Position numbers and translations under genes: made by a program. A DNA stretch of 64,000 nt from TMED14 sp963925545 (GTDB lineage Bacteria > Bacteroidota > Bacteroidia > Flavobacteriales > Schleiferiaceae), in assembly GCA_963925545.1 (NCBI GenBank), contig CAWUSA010000010.1, forward strand, positions 1 through 64,000. Reading direction: 5' to 3'. Each line of letters opens with the position of its first letter. Within the stretch, counting starts at the first letter, position 1. Below the pieces are notes generated by a model. The model searched no databases, had not been told where the DNA came from, and was given only the letters and a program-made list of their open reading frames with translations. Positions 33,352 through 41,551 of the stretch are shown here, one piece after another.

Positions 33352-34338
33352 ATGCAAGCAGTTGTCATTGGCATCAGTTGTGGCGACCTCAACGGCATAG
33401 GCCTTGAAGTCACGCTGAAAGCCTTGCAAAAAAAGTCAGCAGCCCTTGAATCCGGTCAGCTTGAGATTCGCCTGTACTGCCGGGAAGATGTATTGTTTGC
33501 CTACCATGCTTTGATGCCCGATTTCCCTCCAGTGGGGGAAGCCATTCAGGCCATCAACCCATGGCGAGATCGCGCCATCAACCTGCAGCCGGGCGCCCTC
33601 CGCCCTGAAATAGGCCAGGCAGCCCTGGACAGCTTTTCCATGGCATGTGATGACTTGGAAAGTGGACGCATTCACGCCTTGGTGACAGCTCCCTTGCACA
33701 AGGCAAGCTTGCCTGCGCAGGATGGCCAGCCCTTCAGTGGCCACACCGGCTACTTGTCTCAACGATTCCGCGGCAAGGCCTTGATGGTCCTGTCAGCTGG
33801 CACAACCCGCGTGGCCCTAGCCACTGAACATGTGCCAATCAAGGAATTGAATGCACTGCTGGGGCCTGAGTTGCTCACAGAGAAGTTGCATGCCTTTCAT
33901 CAGGCCCTCCAGATCGACTTTGGCATCAGTAATCCCTCGATTTCCGTGCTTGGCTTGGACCCCCATGCTGGTGATCACGGCGCCATTGGCGAAGCTGACA
34001 AAGCATGGGTCAAGCCCGTGATTCAACGACTGCAAGATGGTGGCATGTCCATCTCTGGACCGCAGCCCGCTGATGGGTTTTTTGGTCGCAAAGGGCATGA
34101 AACCGTGGATGGCGTCATGGCCATGTACCATGACCAAGGGCTGATCCCTTTCAAACTGCTTCACTTTGGCCAAGGGGTAAACAGCAGCCACGGGCTTTCC
34201 CATGTCAGAACCAGCCCTGATCACGGGGTGGCATTTGACATTGCAGGCGAAGGCAAGGCCGATGCCGGAAGCATGCTGGCAGCCCTTGATGCAGCCATTG
34301 CCATGGTGCAACAGCGCAAATTTTTCCATGGCCAATGA
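33352..34338 (+). CDS. pdxA: 4-hydroxythreonine-4-phosphate dehydrogenase
   Basis: PdxA (328 residues) oxidises 4-phosphohydroxythreonine in the DXP-dependent route to pyridoxal phosphate, which also uses the DXS product. Family blocks are visible: ISCGDLNGIGLEV, VTAPLHKASL, FSGHTGYLSQRF, GLDPHAGDHGAIG, and AMYHDQGLIPFKLLHF, with the metal-binding histidines in GHTGYL, PHAGD and YHDQG. It leads the conserved block DUF177-rpmF-accB-accC, although a promoter lies between it and the DUF177 gene. Confidence 0.96.
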   Translation: MQAVVIGISCGDLNGIGLEVTLKALQKKSAALESGQLEIRLYCREDVLFAYHALMPDFPPVGEAIQAINPWRDRAINLQPGALRPEIGQAALDSFSMACDDLESGRIHALVTAPLHKASLPAQDGQPFSGHTGYLSQRFRGKALMVLSAGTTRVALATEHVPIKELNALLGPELLTEKLHAFHQALQIDFGISNPSISVLGLDPHAGDHGAIGEADKAWVKPVIQRLQDGGMSISGPQPADGFFGRKGHETVDGVMAMYHDQGLIPFKLLHFGQGVNSSHGLSHVRTSPDHGVAFDIAGEGKADAGSMLAALDAAIAMVQQRKFFHGQ

Positions 34339-34363
34339 TGCCACTTATAAGGGGATAATGGCG

Positions 34364-34371
34364 TATATTTG
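34364..34371 (+). promoter_or_regulatory. -7 promoter element (TATATTTG) of the DUF177-rpmF unit
   Basis: A perfect TAnnTTTG match 26 bases after the pdxA stop, leaving 21 bases to the GTG start at 34393. A TTG reading frame start that overlaps this element is rejected. Confidence 0.55.
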
Positions 34372-34392
34372 CCGCCCCAAAGCAAACTGATT

Positions 34393-34857
34393 GTGAGAAA
34401 GCGCGAAACGGTCCTGACCTTCTCTGGTCTCTCTCTCGGTGAGCATGCTCTGGATTATCATCTCGATGATGCGTTCTTTGCTTCCTATGAAAACCCGGAC
34501 CTTGAGGGGCTTCACTGCCCGGTCAAGATTTCAGGCTCGCTGCGTAAGGCCAACAACATGTTGACGTTGAACCTTGCATTTGATGGACTGTTGGATTGCC
34601 AATGCGATATCAGCAACGAGCCCATGTCTCTACCGCTAACAAATGCCTACCAGGTGATTGTTCGTTTTGGCAATGCCTTTGACGATAGCAATCCGGATCT
34701 CATCATTCTCCCCTTTGGAGAGATTGAAGTGGACTTGAGCCAGCTGTTCTACGAACTGGTGGCCCTTTCCATCCCCATGAGAAAGGTCAGACCTGACCTG
34801 GTTTCAGACGAAGACGAAGACGATTCATTGGATGACACAACGTATTTGAGCAATTGA
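34393..34857 (+). CDS. DUF177 (YceD) family protein
   Basis: This 154-residue member of DUF177/YceD is encoded directly upstream of rpmF, the family's usual position. Family features are an N-terminal beta-rich part (FSGLSLGEHALDYHLDDAFF), a Cys pair in LDCQCDISNEP, and an acidic C terminus (VSDEDEDDSLDD). In plants and bacteria YceD is linked to 23S rRNA and 50S accumulation. GTG is chosen as the start because the longer reading begins inside the promoter element. It ends 16 bases before rpmF. Confidence 0.88.
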   Translation: MRKRETVLTFSGLSLGEHALDYHLDDAFFASYENPDLEGLHCPVKISGSLRKANNMLTLNLAFDGLLDCQCDISNEPMSLPLTNAYQVIVRFGNAFDDSNPDLIILPFGEIEVDLSQLFYELVALSIPMRKVRPDLVSDEDEDDSLDDTTYLSN

Positions 34858-34873
34858 ATTAAAGTAGACTACC

Positions 34874-35071
34874 ATGGCACATCCTAAAAGACGCCAATCC
34901 ACGACACGCCGCGACAAGCGACGCACCCATTACAAGGCTGAAATGCCCCAATTGGCTATTTGCAAAACCACGGGCGAAGCCCATTTGATGCACCGCGCAC
35001 ATTGGTTTGAAGGCAAGATGTATTACAAGGGCAAGGTAGTTATTGACAGCACTGAGGAAGCTCAGGCATAA
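34874..35071 (+). CDS. rpmF: 50S ribosomal protein L32
   Basis: L32 (65 residues) is recognised by its start MAHPKRRQSTTRRDKRRTHY and by the HWFEGKMYYKGKVV tail typical of Bacteroidota. The zinc-binding cysteine pairs of some L32 proteins are mostly lost: only one Cys (AICKTTGEA) remains, making this a zinc-independent (C-minus) form. A strong terminator follows. Confidence 0.97.
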   Translation: MAHPKRRQSTTRRDKRRTHYKAEMPQLAICKTTGEAHLMHRAHWFEGKMYYKGKVVIDSTEEAQA

Positions 35072-35116
35072 TCCGTTTTTATTGATTTTATGGCCGTTTT
35101 AGGTCATTTTTGCGCT

Positions 35117-35151
35117 AATCCGAGGCTTTTTGCCTCGGATTTCGTGTTTTT
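35117..35151 (+). terminator. Rho-independent terminator after rpmF
   Basis: A 10-bp perfect stem AATCCGAGGC / GCCTCGGATT with a T5 loop, then a T-rich tail ending in a T-run. It separates the rpmF unit from accB. Confidence 0.85.
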
Positions 35152-35183
35152 AATCGCACCTTTGCCGGCTAAACAACTACGGA

Positions 35184-35648
35184 ATGAACCTAAAAGAACT
35201 GCAAGCCTTCATAAAATTTGTCTCCAAATCTGGCGTCTCAGAAGTCTCCCTTGAAAAGGACGACTTCAAAGTCACTGTAAAAACCGGCAAAGGAGAGGCC
35301 GTCCTGGTCCAAGCCACTGCTGCACCGGCTGCTGCACCGGCTGCTGATTTCCCTGCTGCACCTGCTGCTGATTCCCCTGCTGCACCTGCTGCGGATGAAT
35401 TCGCCCACTGCATTGCAGTTAAGTCACCCATGATTGGCACCTTTTACCGTCGACCATCGCCAGATAAGGACATCTTTGTCAATGTCGGTGACGTTGTTGC
35501 AGAAGGCGATTGCGTTTGCATCATCGAGGCCATGAAGCTCTTCAATGAAATTGAAAGTGAAGTTGCTGGTAAGATTGTCAAGGTCTTGGTTGAAGACGGC
35601 TCGCCTGTCGAGTACGACCAGCCCTTGTTTTTGGTTGACCCCTCTTAG
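35184..35648 (+). CDS. accB: Biotin carboxyl carrier protein of acetyl-CoA carboxylase
   Basis: BCCP (154 residues) carries the biotin used to carboxylate acetyl-CoA, the first step of fatty acid synthesis. The biotin site is EAMKLFNE with Lys118. The N-terminal helix MNLKELQAFIKFVSKSG is conserved. Residues 46-71 form an Ala/Pro linker of three similar units (about 8 residues each, PAADFPAA-like), reflected in near-identical DNA repeats. A degenerate promoter element (CACCTTTG) lies about 16 bases upstream. accC follows after 9 bases. Confidence 0.96.
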   Translation: MNLKELQAFIKFVSKSGVSEVSLEKDDFKVTVKTGKGEAVLVQATAAPAAAPAADFPAAPAADSPAAPAADEFAHCIAVKSPMIGTFYRRPSPDKDIFVNVGDVVAEGDCVCIIEAMKLFNEIESEVAGKIVKVLVEDGSPVEYDQPLFLVDPS

Positions 35649-35657
35649 GCCATAGCT

Positions 35658-36995
35658 ATGATTAAAAAAATCTTAATCGCCAACCGCGGTGAGATTGCCA
35701 TGCGCATCATTCGCACGTGTCGCGAAATGGGCATCCAAACGGTGGCAGTCTATTCTACAGCAGACAGAGACAGCCTGCATGTTCGCTTTGCAGATGAGGC
35801 AGTGTGCATTGGACCCGCAGCTTCTTCAGAAAGCTATTTGAAAATCGCAAACATCATGGCAGCGGCTGAGGTCACCAATGCAGATGCCATCCATCCCGGT
35901 TATGGCTTCTTGGCAGAGAATGCCACTTTCTCCAAAGTCTGTGCAGACAATGGCGTCAAATTCATTGGTGCCAGCCCTGAGCACATTGCCCGCATGGGGG
36001 ATAAGGCTTCAGCGAAACAAACCATGAAAGAGGCTGGCGTTCCCTGCGTGCCTGGTTCAGATGGCTTGTTGAAGGATTTGGATGAAGCAAAGAAAATAGC
36101 AAAATCCTTTGGCTACCCTGTAATGATCAAAGCCACGGCAGGTGGCGGCGGCAAGGGTATGCGTGCTGTATGGTCTGCCTCAGAGATGACCAAGGCCTGG
36201 GAAGATGCCCGACAGGAGGCTAAGGCTTCCTTTGGCAATGACGCCATGTACATGGAGAAGCTCATTGAGGAGCCTCGTCACATTGAAATCCAAATCATTG
36301 GGGATTGCAACGGCAAAGCTGTGCACTTGAGTGAGCGTGATTGCTCCATTCAGCGCCGCCATCAAAAATTGACCGAAGAGACCCCTTCGCCGTTCATGAC
36401 GGATGAGCTGCGTTCTGCCATGGGTAAATCCGCTATTCTTGCTGCAGAGCACATCAAGTATGAAGGTGCCGGCACCATTGAATTCTTGGTTGACAAGCAC
36501 CGCAATTTTTACTTCATGGAAATGAACACGCGGATTCAAGTTGAGCACCCCATCACCGAAGAAGTGACCGACTACGACCTGATTCGTGAGCAAATCAAAA
36601 TGGCCAGCGGTGTTGTCCTTTCTGGCCGTAGCCATGAACCGAAGCAATGGGCTATTGAATGCCGAATCAATGCTGAAGATCCGCACAACAATTTCCGGCC
36701 AAGTCCAGGGAAAATCACGGCATTCCATGCCCCCGGTGGCCATGGTGTTCGCGTCGACACCCATGTTTACGCCGGCTATACCATTCCACCGAACTACGAC
36801 TCCATGATTGCCAAGCTGATTGTAACCGGTCGCAATCGCAGCCAAGCCATTGAGCGCATGAAGCGTGCCTTGGACGAGTTCGTGATTGAGGGCGTGAAGA
36901 CCACCATCCCTTTCCATCAGCAATTGATGGTGCATTCAGATTATGTGACGGGCAGCTACACCACTAAATTCATGGAAGACTTCGAGATCAAATAG
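35658..36995 (+). CDS. accC: Biotin carboxylase of acetyl-CoA carboxylase
   Basis: Biotin carboxylase (445 residues) uses ATP and bicarbonate to carboxylate biotin on AccB. The start KKILIANRGEIAMRIIRT, IHPGYGFLAENA, the glycine-rich loop KATAGGGGKGMR, and the active-site MEMNTRIQVEHPITEEVTDYD are all intact. Length is normal. It pairs with accB 9 bases upstream. The carboxyltransferase genes accA and accD are not in the window. Confidence 0.98.
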   Translation: MIKKILIANRGEIAMRIIRTCREMGIQTVAVYSTADRDSLHVRFADEAVCIGPAASSESYLKIANIMAAAEVTNADAIHPGYGFLAENATFSKVCADNGVKFIGASPEHIARMGDKASAKQTMKEAGVPCVPGSDGLLKDLDEAKKIAKSFGYPVMIKATAGGGGKGMRAVWSASEMTKAWEDARQEAKASFGNDAMYMEKLIEEPRHIEIQIIGDCNGKAVHLSERDCSIQRRHQKLTEETPSPFMTDELRSAMGKSAILAAEHIKYEGAGTIEFLVDKHRNFYFMEMNTRIQVEHPITEEVTDYDLIREQIKMASGVVLSGRSHEPKQWAIECRINAEDPHNNFRPSPGKITAFHAPGGHGVRVDTHVYAGYTIPPNYDSMIAKLIVTGRNRSQAIERMKRALDEFVIEGVKTTIPFHQQLMVHSDYVTGSYTTKFMEDFEIK

Positions 36996-37028
36996 TCTCG
37001 AAATTTGCAACACAATAGAGCATCAATC

Positions 37029-37826
37029 ATGGCAGATCGCACAATCACCAAGGGGTTCATTGACCCAACCTTTCAGGTGCGAAATCTGCTGCAACGCCTG
37101 CTTGGACTGCTCTACCACAGCTACTACTACATCTTGATGTTTGTGAGTATCATTGGCCTGTTTCCCTGGCTTTTCCATTACTCCAAGCACGACAAAGACT
37201 TCCCTTCCTTCTATCGCTTTGGTCGCTTATGGTCCGCATTGATCCTTAACGGGATGGGGCTGGTCAGAAAGGTAGCCTATGAAGCAGACATCCCCTGGGA
37301 CAGGCCCTATGTGGTGGTTGCCAACCACAGCAGCGAACTGGATATCATGGTCACCTACCGCTTGGTGAAATCCCCCACTGTTTTCATTGGCAAGATTGAA
37401 TTGACCCGCATTCCCCTTTTTGGGTTTTTCTTCAAGCGTTCAAGCATCTGTGTGGACAGAAAAAGTTTGGCAAGCGCCCGTGAGGTGATGGCCCAATCCT
37501 CAGACTGTTTGACAAAGGGCCTAAACATGTGCATCTACCCCGAGGGGGGCATTCCAAAAAACCCTGCCATGCTGCTGGGTCCCTTCAAGCGTGGGGCATT
37601 CAAACTAGCCATCGAGCACGGGGCTGACATTCTTCCCATCACCTTTGGTGGGCATCGCCAGCATTTCCCAGACCTGCTGAAAGGCGGCAAACCAGGCGTC
37701 ATCAGGGCCACAGTGCACAAGCCCATTGCAACCAAAGGAATGACCCAAGGCGATGCGCAAGCGCTGAGCAACAGCGTTCATGACGTAATTTTGTCCCAGT
37801 TGAAAACCTACAGAAAGCTTTCATGA
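37029..37826 (+). CDS. 1-acyl-sn-glycerol-3-phosphate acyltransferase (PlsC-like)
   Basis: This 265-residue PlsC-family acyltransferase adds the second acyl chain in phospholipid synthesis at the inner membrane. The HX4D motif is NHSSELD, the second block is FIGKIELTRIPLFGFFFKR, and the third is IYPEGGIPKNPA. A hydrophobic anchor lies near residues 27-50. The ATG at MADRTITKG is preferred; an in-frame ATG 24 bases earlier is an alternative. It overlaps gatC by four bases. Position after accC fits a lipid-synthesis unit. Confidence 0.9.
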   Translation: MADRTITKGFIDPTFQVRNLLQRLLGLLYHSYYYILMFVSIIGLFPWLFHYSKHDKDFPSFYRFGRLWSALILNGMGLVRKVAYEADIPWDRPYVVVANHSSELDIMVTYRLVKSPTVFIGKIELTRIPLFGFFFKRSSICVDRKSLASAREVMAQSSDCLTKGLNMCIYPEGGIPKNPAMLLGPFKRGAFKLAIEHGADILPITFGGHRQHFPDLLKGGKPGVIRATVHKPIATKGMTQGDAQALSNSVHDVILSQLKTYRKLS

Positions 37827-38116
37827 GTATCCAACAAGCAGACATCCTGAAACTCGCCCACCTCGCCAGATTGAAAATGACCGAGGAGGAGGCCACAGCC
37901 ATGCAGGCTGATATGGTGAAAATACTAGAATTTGTTAGTCAAATTGAAGCCATGGACCTTGATGGTGTGGAGCCGCTTGTGTACCTATCTGATCGGGAGA
38001 ATGTACTTCGCGATGACCAACCCAATGAGGCCATGACACAAAAGCAAGCTCTGAGCAATGCCCCAGATGCCAACAGTGACTACTTCAAGGTCCCTCGCTT
38101 CATGGACAAAAGCTGA
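37823..38116 (+). CDS. gatC: Asp/Glu-tRNA amidotransferase subunit C
   Basis: GatC (97 residues) stabilises the GatA amidase in the complex that makes Gln-tRNA(Gln) and/or Asn-tRNA(Asn). The family pattern is clear: ILKLAHLARLKMTEEEA near the start, ILEFVSQIEAMDLDGVEPL in the middle and LRDDQP, then ALSNAPDANSDYFKVPRF at the end. It is translationally coupled to the acyltransferase gene. Since the window also encodes AsnRS, transamidation of Glu-tRNA(Gln) is the more likely use. Confidence 0.95.
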   Translation: MSIQQADILKLAHLARLKMTEEEATAMQADMVKILEFVSQIEAMDLDGVEPLVYLSDRENVLRDDQPNEAMTQKQALSNAPDANSDYFKVPRFMDKS

Positions 38117-38121
38117 ATAGC

Positions 38122-38153
38122 TCTAGCTGTTGAGCTTAGCGTGAGCTGCTAGA
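38122..38153. repeat. Hairpin after gatC without a T-run
   Basis: TCTAGC and GCTAGA flank a 20-base interior that contains two GAGCT copies. It may slow transcription between gatC and the transporter gene, but it lacks the T-run of a normal terminator. Confidence 0.3.
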
Positions 38154-38179
38154 CCATCTCAACTCTGATTCGTATAGCA

Positions 38180-38187
38180 TACTTTTG
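38180..38187 (+). promoter_or_regulatory. -7 promoter element (TACTTTTG) of the TCR-type transporter
   Basis: A perfect TAnnTTTG match ending 5 bases before the ATG, again predicting an mRNA with almost no leader. Confidence 0.6.
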
Positions 38188-38192
38188 CCGGC

Positions 38193-39419
38193 ATGCGCAA
38201 GAACAACAAGGCAGCCGTTAGCTTCATTTTTGTGACCCTGCTTCTGGACGTGATTGGCTTAGGGATTATCATCCCTGTCATCCCGGCATTGATTCAGGAA
38301 TTGACAGGCTCTACCCTATCTGAGGCCTCGCAATATGGCGGTTGGTTAATCTTTGCCTATGCCTTTTTTCAATTTGTATTCGCCCCCATTGTCGGCGGCC
38401 TGAGTGATCGGTTTGGCCGACGCCCGGTCCTCTTATTTTCCCTGTTCGGCTTTGGGATAAACTACCTGTTGCTCGCCTTTGCGCCAACCATTGCATGGCT
38501 GTTCATTGGCCGCATCATTTCTGGCATATTTGGTGCCTCCTATTCAACAGGTGCAGCTTACATCGCAGATGTCAGCAGCAAGGAGAATCGGGCACAAAAT
38601 TTTGGATTAATCGGTGTGGCCTTTGGTGTGGGTTTCATCATTGGACCAGTGATCGGGGGTGTATTGGGTGAAATTGGTTCTCGAATTCCATTTTTTGCGG
38701 CCGCAGGACTTTCCATTATCAATTGGCTCTACGGCGTATTTGTCTTGCCTGAATCCTTGCCTGAATCCAAGCGCCGACCCTTTGACTGGAGAAAGGCCAA
38801 CCCCATTGGATCGCTGATGGCGCTCAAGCATTACCCAGCTGTCGCGAGCCTGGTGGGCACCTTTGCCTTCATCTACCTTGGGTCCCATGCCGTGCATGGC
38901 ACATGGAGCTATTTCACCATGGAAAAATTTGCCTGGTCTGAGTCCATGGTTGGCTACTCTTTAGGTGCAGTTGGCATTGCCAGCGCCATTGTACAAGGCG
39001 GCTTGATTCGTGTCATCATTCCAAAAATTGGCGAGTACAAAACCTTGATTTTTGGCCTATTGATGAACCTGATTGGCCTCCTTCTCTTTGCCTTTTCGCC
39101 CACGGGTTTTTGGATGTTTGTCTTCATTGCGCCCTACTGCTTGGGTGGCTTTGCCGGCCCCGCATTGCAGGCCATCGTCACCAAGCAAGTGCCCGACAAT
39201 GAGCAGGGCCAGCTGCAGGGAACCCTGACGAGCACCATGAGCGCTACGGCTATTGTAGGCCCCCTATTGATGACCAGTGTTTTTGCCTACTTCACCTCAG
39301 GCAATGCGCCTTTTTACTTCCCAGGTGCCGCCTTTATCGTGGCTGCTGTATTTGTGGCTATTGCGCTGGTGATCATCGTCAAGCGAGGCGAGGCGAAGAC
39401 GACGGGGCAGGAACTTTGA
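38193..39419 (+). CDS. TCR/Tet family MFS transporter (TetA-like)
   Basis: A 408-residue major facilitator with 12 predicted helices. The opening FIFVTLLLDVIGLGIIIPVIPALI and the loop 2-3 motif GGLSDRFGRRPVLL are those of the tetracycline-resistance (TCR/DHA1) group. GASYSTGAAYIADVSSKENRAQNFG and GFIIGPVIGG carry the antiporter motif C region. Close relatives are common in Bacteroidota chromosomes and are not proof of tetracycline resistance; the substrate is unknown. It has its own promoter and no regulator gene nearby. Confidence 0.9.
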   Translation: MRKNNKAAVSFIFVTLLLDVIGLGIIIPVIPALIQELTGSTLSEASQYGGWLIFAYAFFQFVFAPIVGGLSDRFGRRPVLLFSLFGFGINYLLLAFAPTIAWLFIGRIISGIFGASYSTGAAYIADVSSKENRAQNFGLIGVAFGVGFIIGPVIGGVLGEIGSRIPFFAAAGLSIINWLYGVFVLPESLPESKRRPFDWRKANPIGSLMALKHYPAVASLVGTFAFIYLGSHAVHGTWSYFTMEKFAWSESMVGYSLGAVGIASAIVQGGLIRVIIPKIGEYKTLIFGLLMNLIGLLLFAFSPTGFWMFVFIAPYCLGGFAGPALQAIVTKQVPDNEQGQLQGTLTSTMSATAIVGPLLMTSVFAYFTSGNAPFYFPGAAFIVAAVFVAIALVIIVKRGEAKTTGQEL

Positions 39420-39424
39420 TCAGT

Positions 39425-39919
39425 CTATTGAACGACAATACGTATCGGCAGCTCGCCACTGTGCATTTCAGCAATCACCTTGATGGAGTCCATGCTGAGA
39501 TCGTTTTTGGTCTTCGTCATGTAGCTGGTCAATGTGATGAACTTCCCAGGGAAGACGATGCGATTCTTTGCTTCGAATGTCCCGATTTCTTCACGGTTTA
39601 CCGAAAGGTATACGCGCATCATGGCACCCACGGCCGTCCCTTGAATGATCTTGAATCCGTAAGGAATGTCTTCATCAACACGATTAACAAGCACCCAGTC
39701 ATCGTTGATTTTTTCCAAGATCAACACGTCACTTGAGTCAATGATGCCGTAATCAATCAAATTGAAGCTGTCAGGGCTATGGAAATAGACATCAATCTGG
39801 TTTTCAATGACGGGATCCCCTGATAGGTTATCGCATGACGTGATCGTCAAGGCTAAAAGGACGACACCAAACAAATGAACAAAACTGATTGACCTCTTTG
39901 CTTTTGTTAACTCATGCAT
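39425..39919 (-). CDS. Predicted lipoprotein of unknown function
   Basis: This 164-residue protein has a lipoprotein signal ending at Cys29 (LALTITSC) after a basic, His-containing start. The mature part is acidic and beta-rich (ENQIDVYFHSPDSFNL, then DDWVLVNRVDEDIPYG) and ends with IRIVVQ. I do not recognise a family. It converges on the transporter gene with only 5 bases between stop codons. The 229-base gap upstream of it, which also follows the sugar-transporter stop, shows no gene, terminator or clear promoter. Confidence 0.7.
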   Translation of the reverse strand: MHELTKAKRSISFVHLFGVVLLALTITSCDNLSGDPVIENQIDVYFHSPDSFNLIDYGIIDSSDVLILEKINDDWVLVNRVDEDIPYGFKIIQGTAVGAMMRVYLSVNREEIGTFEAKNRIVFPGKFITLTSYMTKTKNDLSMDSIKVIAEMHSGELPIRIVVQ

Positions 39920-40148
39920 GACCTCAGTGGGTATTCATTGGTTCAGTTCACTCACGCCAACAGCTTGATGCTTGTTGGTGATGCTCACTGACCAAATGGT
40001 GACTTTATTACCCAAAACATGCAATTACCATGCCATCAGCTTAGGCAAAATCCATGATTCGGTGGCTCTTTGCCTGCAGTAGTTTCCCTGAATTCGTAAT
40101 GGCGGGTTGTTGCTTCTGATCTCTACCCTCTTGAGGTATCAAAGGCAT

Positions 40149-41528
40149 TCAATCCTTCACGGCCTCAGGGTTCACGATCAGTAAATTACTCAAAGACGCA
40201 ATGGCCAATGACAGGCCTGCCAACAACATGGCATTAATGGCTGAATCCCCAAAAAGGAAGGTGTAAATAGCCACCAAAGATGTGGCTGCCACGATTTGCG
40301 GGATGACGATGAACATGTTGAATAGGCCCATGAATACCCCCATTTTCTCGCCATCAATGAAGCTGGAAAGCATGGCGTAGGGCATGGATAATATGGAGGC
40401 CCATGCGACGCCAATGGCCATGAATGCAACGCCTAAGTAATCAGGGCTATCCATCCAAAACATGCTGAAAAATCCCAAGGCGCCAATCATCAATGAAGCC
40501 ATGTGCAGGTTACGACGGTTGATCTTTCGTCGCGAGGTGTACAGGGTCAACAACAGGGCAAAAGCCATGGAGCTCAAGCCATACATGCCCATGTTTGCTC
40601 CCACTTGGTCTGCTGCGTCATTGTATGCTTGGCTGGCCAACTGGTAGCCTTCAATCACCTCGTCCGACGCCACATTCAAGTGGATGGCCTGGGGCTTTGG
40701 GGCGTTAAACACATGCGCTGTCAAGGCTGGTGTCGCCATGGACCACATGGCGAAAAACGCAAACCAGGAAAAAAACTGCACAAGGCCTAAGCGCTTCATC
40801 GTCAATGGCATGTTTTGGATGTTACTCAGGATTTCTCGGCCTGCGACAAGGGGATTTTTTGCGTTTTTCTTTGCCGCTTCAAAGGCCTCCATGTCCTCTG
40901 GGGGGTACTCATCTGTCGTAAAGACCGTGATGAGCATGCTGACGATGAATACCGCGGCACCCACGGCAAAGGCAACCTTCACAGACATAGGGACCACGCC
41001 GGGGTCAGCTACATTGCTAACGCCCATTTTGGTGATGAACAAGGGCAGGTTAGACGCCACCCAAGTGCCAATGCCAATGATGAGGGTTTGCATGACAAAC
41101 CCATAAGACCGCTGGTTGTTTGGCAGTTTGTCCGCCACAAGAGCCCTGAATGGCTCCATGGAAATATTGATGGAGGCATCCAACACCCACAAGCTGCCTG
41201 CTGCCATCCACAAAACCGATGAATGAGGGACAGCAAACAGGGCAAGCGAACTCAGCACTGCACCAATCAAAAAGAAGGGCCGCCTTCTACCCCACCTGGC
41301 ATGCCACGTTTTATCGGACAAATAACCAATGATGGGCTGAACAATCAGGCCAGTTAGTGGTGCCGCAATCCAAAGCATTGGAATGTCATGCTCATTGGCG
41401 CCTAGGGTTTGAAATATCCGACTCATGAATCCGCCTTGCAGGGCAAAGCCAAACTGGATGCCCAAAAAGCCAAAGCTCATGTTCCATATTTGCCAAAATT
41501 TGAGTTGGGGTCTATGCGTGCTTGACAT
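40149..41528 (-). CDS. MFS maltose transporter, SLC45/MalA-like
   Basis: This 459-residue major facilitator resembles the SLC45/sucrose-maltose symporter group. The segment PIIGYLSDKTWHARWGRRRP, NMSFGFLGIQFGFALQ near the start, and FRALVADKLPNNQRS are characteristic. Flavobacterial maltose clusters usually contain such a gene. It should import maltose or small maltodextrins with protons across the inner membrane. It starts 23 bases after the NrtR-type regulator stop on the same strand, so the two form an operon. The chosen ATG (MSSTHRPQLKF) avoids a longer reading inside the regulator gene. Confidence 0.9.
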   Translation of the reverse strand: MSSTHRPQLKFWQIWNMSFGFLGIQFGFALQGGFMSRIFQTLGANEHDIPMLWIAAPLTGLIVQPIIGYLSDKTWHARWGRRRPFFLIGAVLSSLALFAVPHSSVLWMAAGSLWVLDASINISMEPFRALVADKLPNNQRSYGFVMQTLIIGIGTWVASNLPLFITKMGVSNVADPGVVPMSVKVAFAVGAAVFIVSMLITVFTTDEYPPEDMEAFEAAKKNAKNPLVAGREILSNIQNMPLTMKRLGLVQFFSWFAFFAMWSMATPALTAHVFNAPKPQAIHLNVASDEVIEGYQLASQAYNDAADQVGANMGMYGLSSMAFALLLTLYTSRRKINRRNLHMASLMIGALGFFSMFWMDSPDYLGVAFMAIGVAWASILSMPYAMLSSFIDGEKMGVFMGLFNMFIVIPQIVAATSLVAIYTFLFGDSAINAMLLAGLSLAIASLSNLLIVNPEAVKD

Positions 41529-41551
41529 CCAATTAGTTTTAGGTGGTCCGA

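Noticed and set aside
33817..34344. 175-codon open reading on the minus strand inside pdxA
   Set aside because: It is antisense to conserved PdxA motifs and has no recognisable domain or promoter.
35177..35440. Minus-strand reading rich in GAAGESAAGAA repeats
   Set aside because: It is only the complement of the Ala/Pro linker repeats of accB.
36180..36935. 251-codon open reading on the minus strand inside accC
   Set aside because: It is fully antisense to a textbook biotin carboxylase and has no family resemblance; it reflects codon bias on the opposite strand.
38193..39419. Reading the TCR/Tet-type transporter as a tetracycline-resistance gene
   Set aside because: The family match is only at group level, there is no TetR-type regulator beside it and no sign of a mobile element, so a resistance claim is not supported.
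39920..40148. Gap between the lipoprotein and sugar-transporter genes examined for a tRNA, small gene or promoter
   Set aside because: No cloverleaf, convincing short reading or clean TAnnTTTG element was found on either strand.
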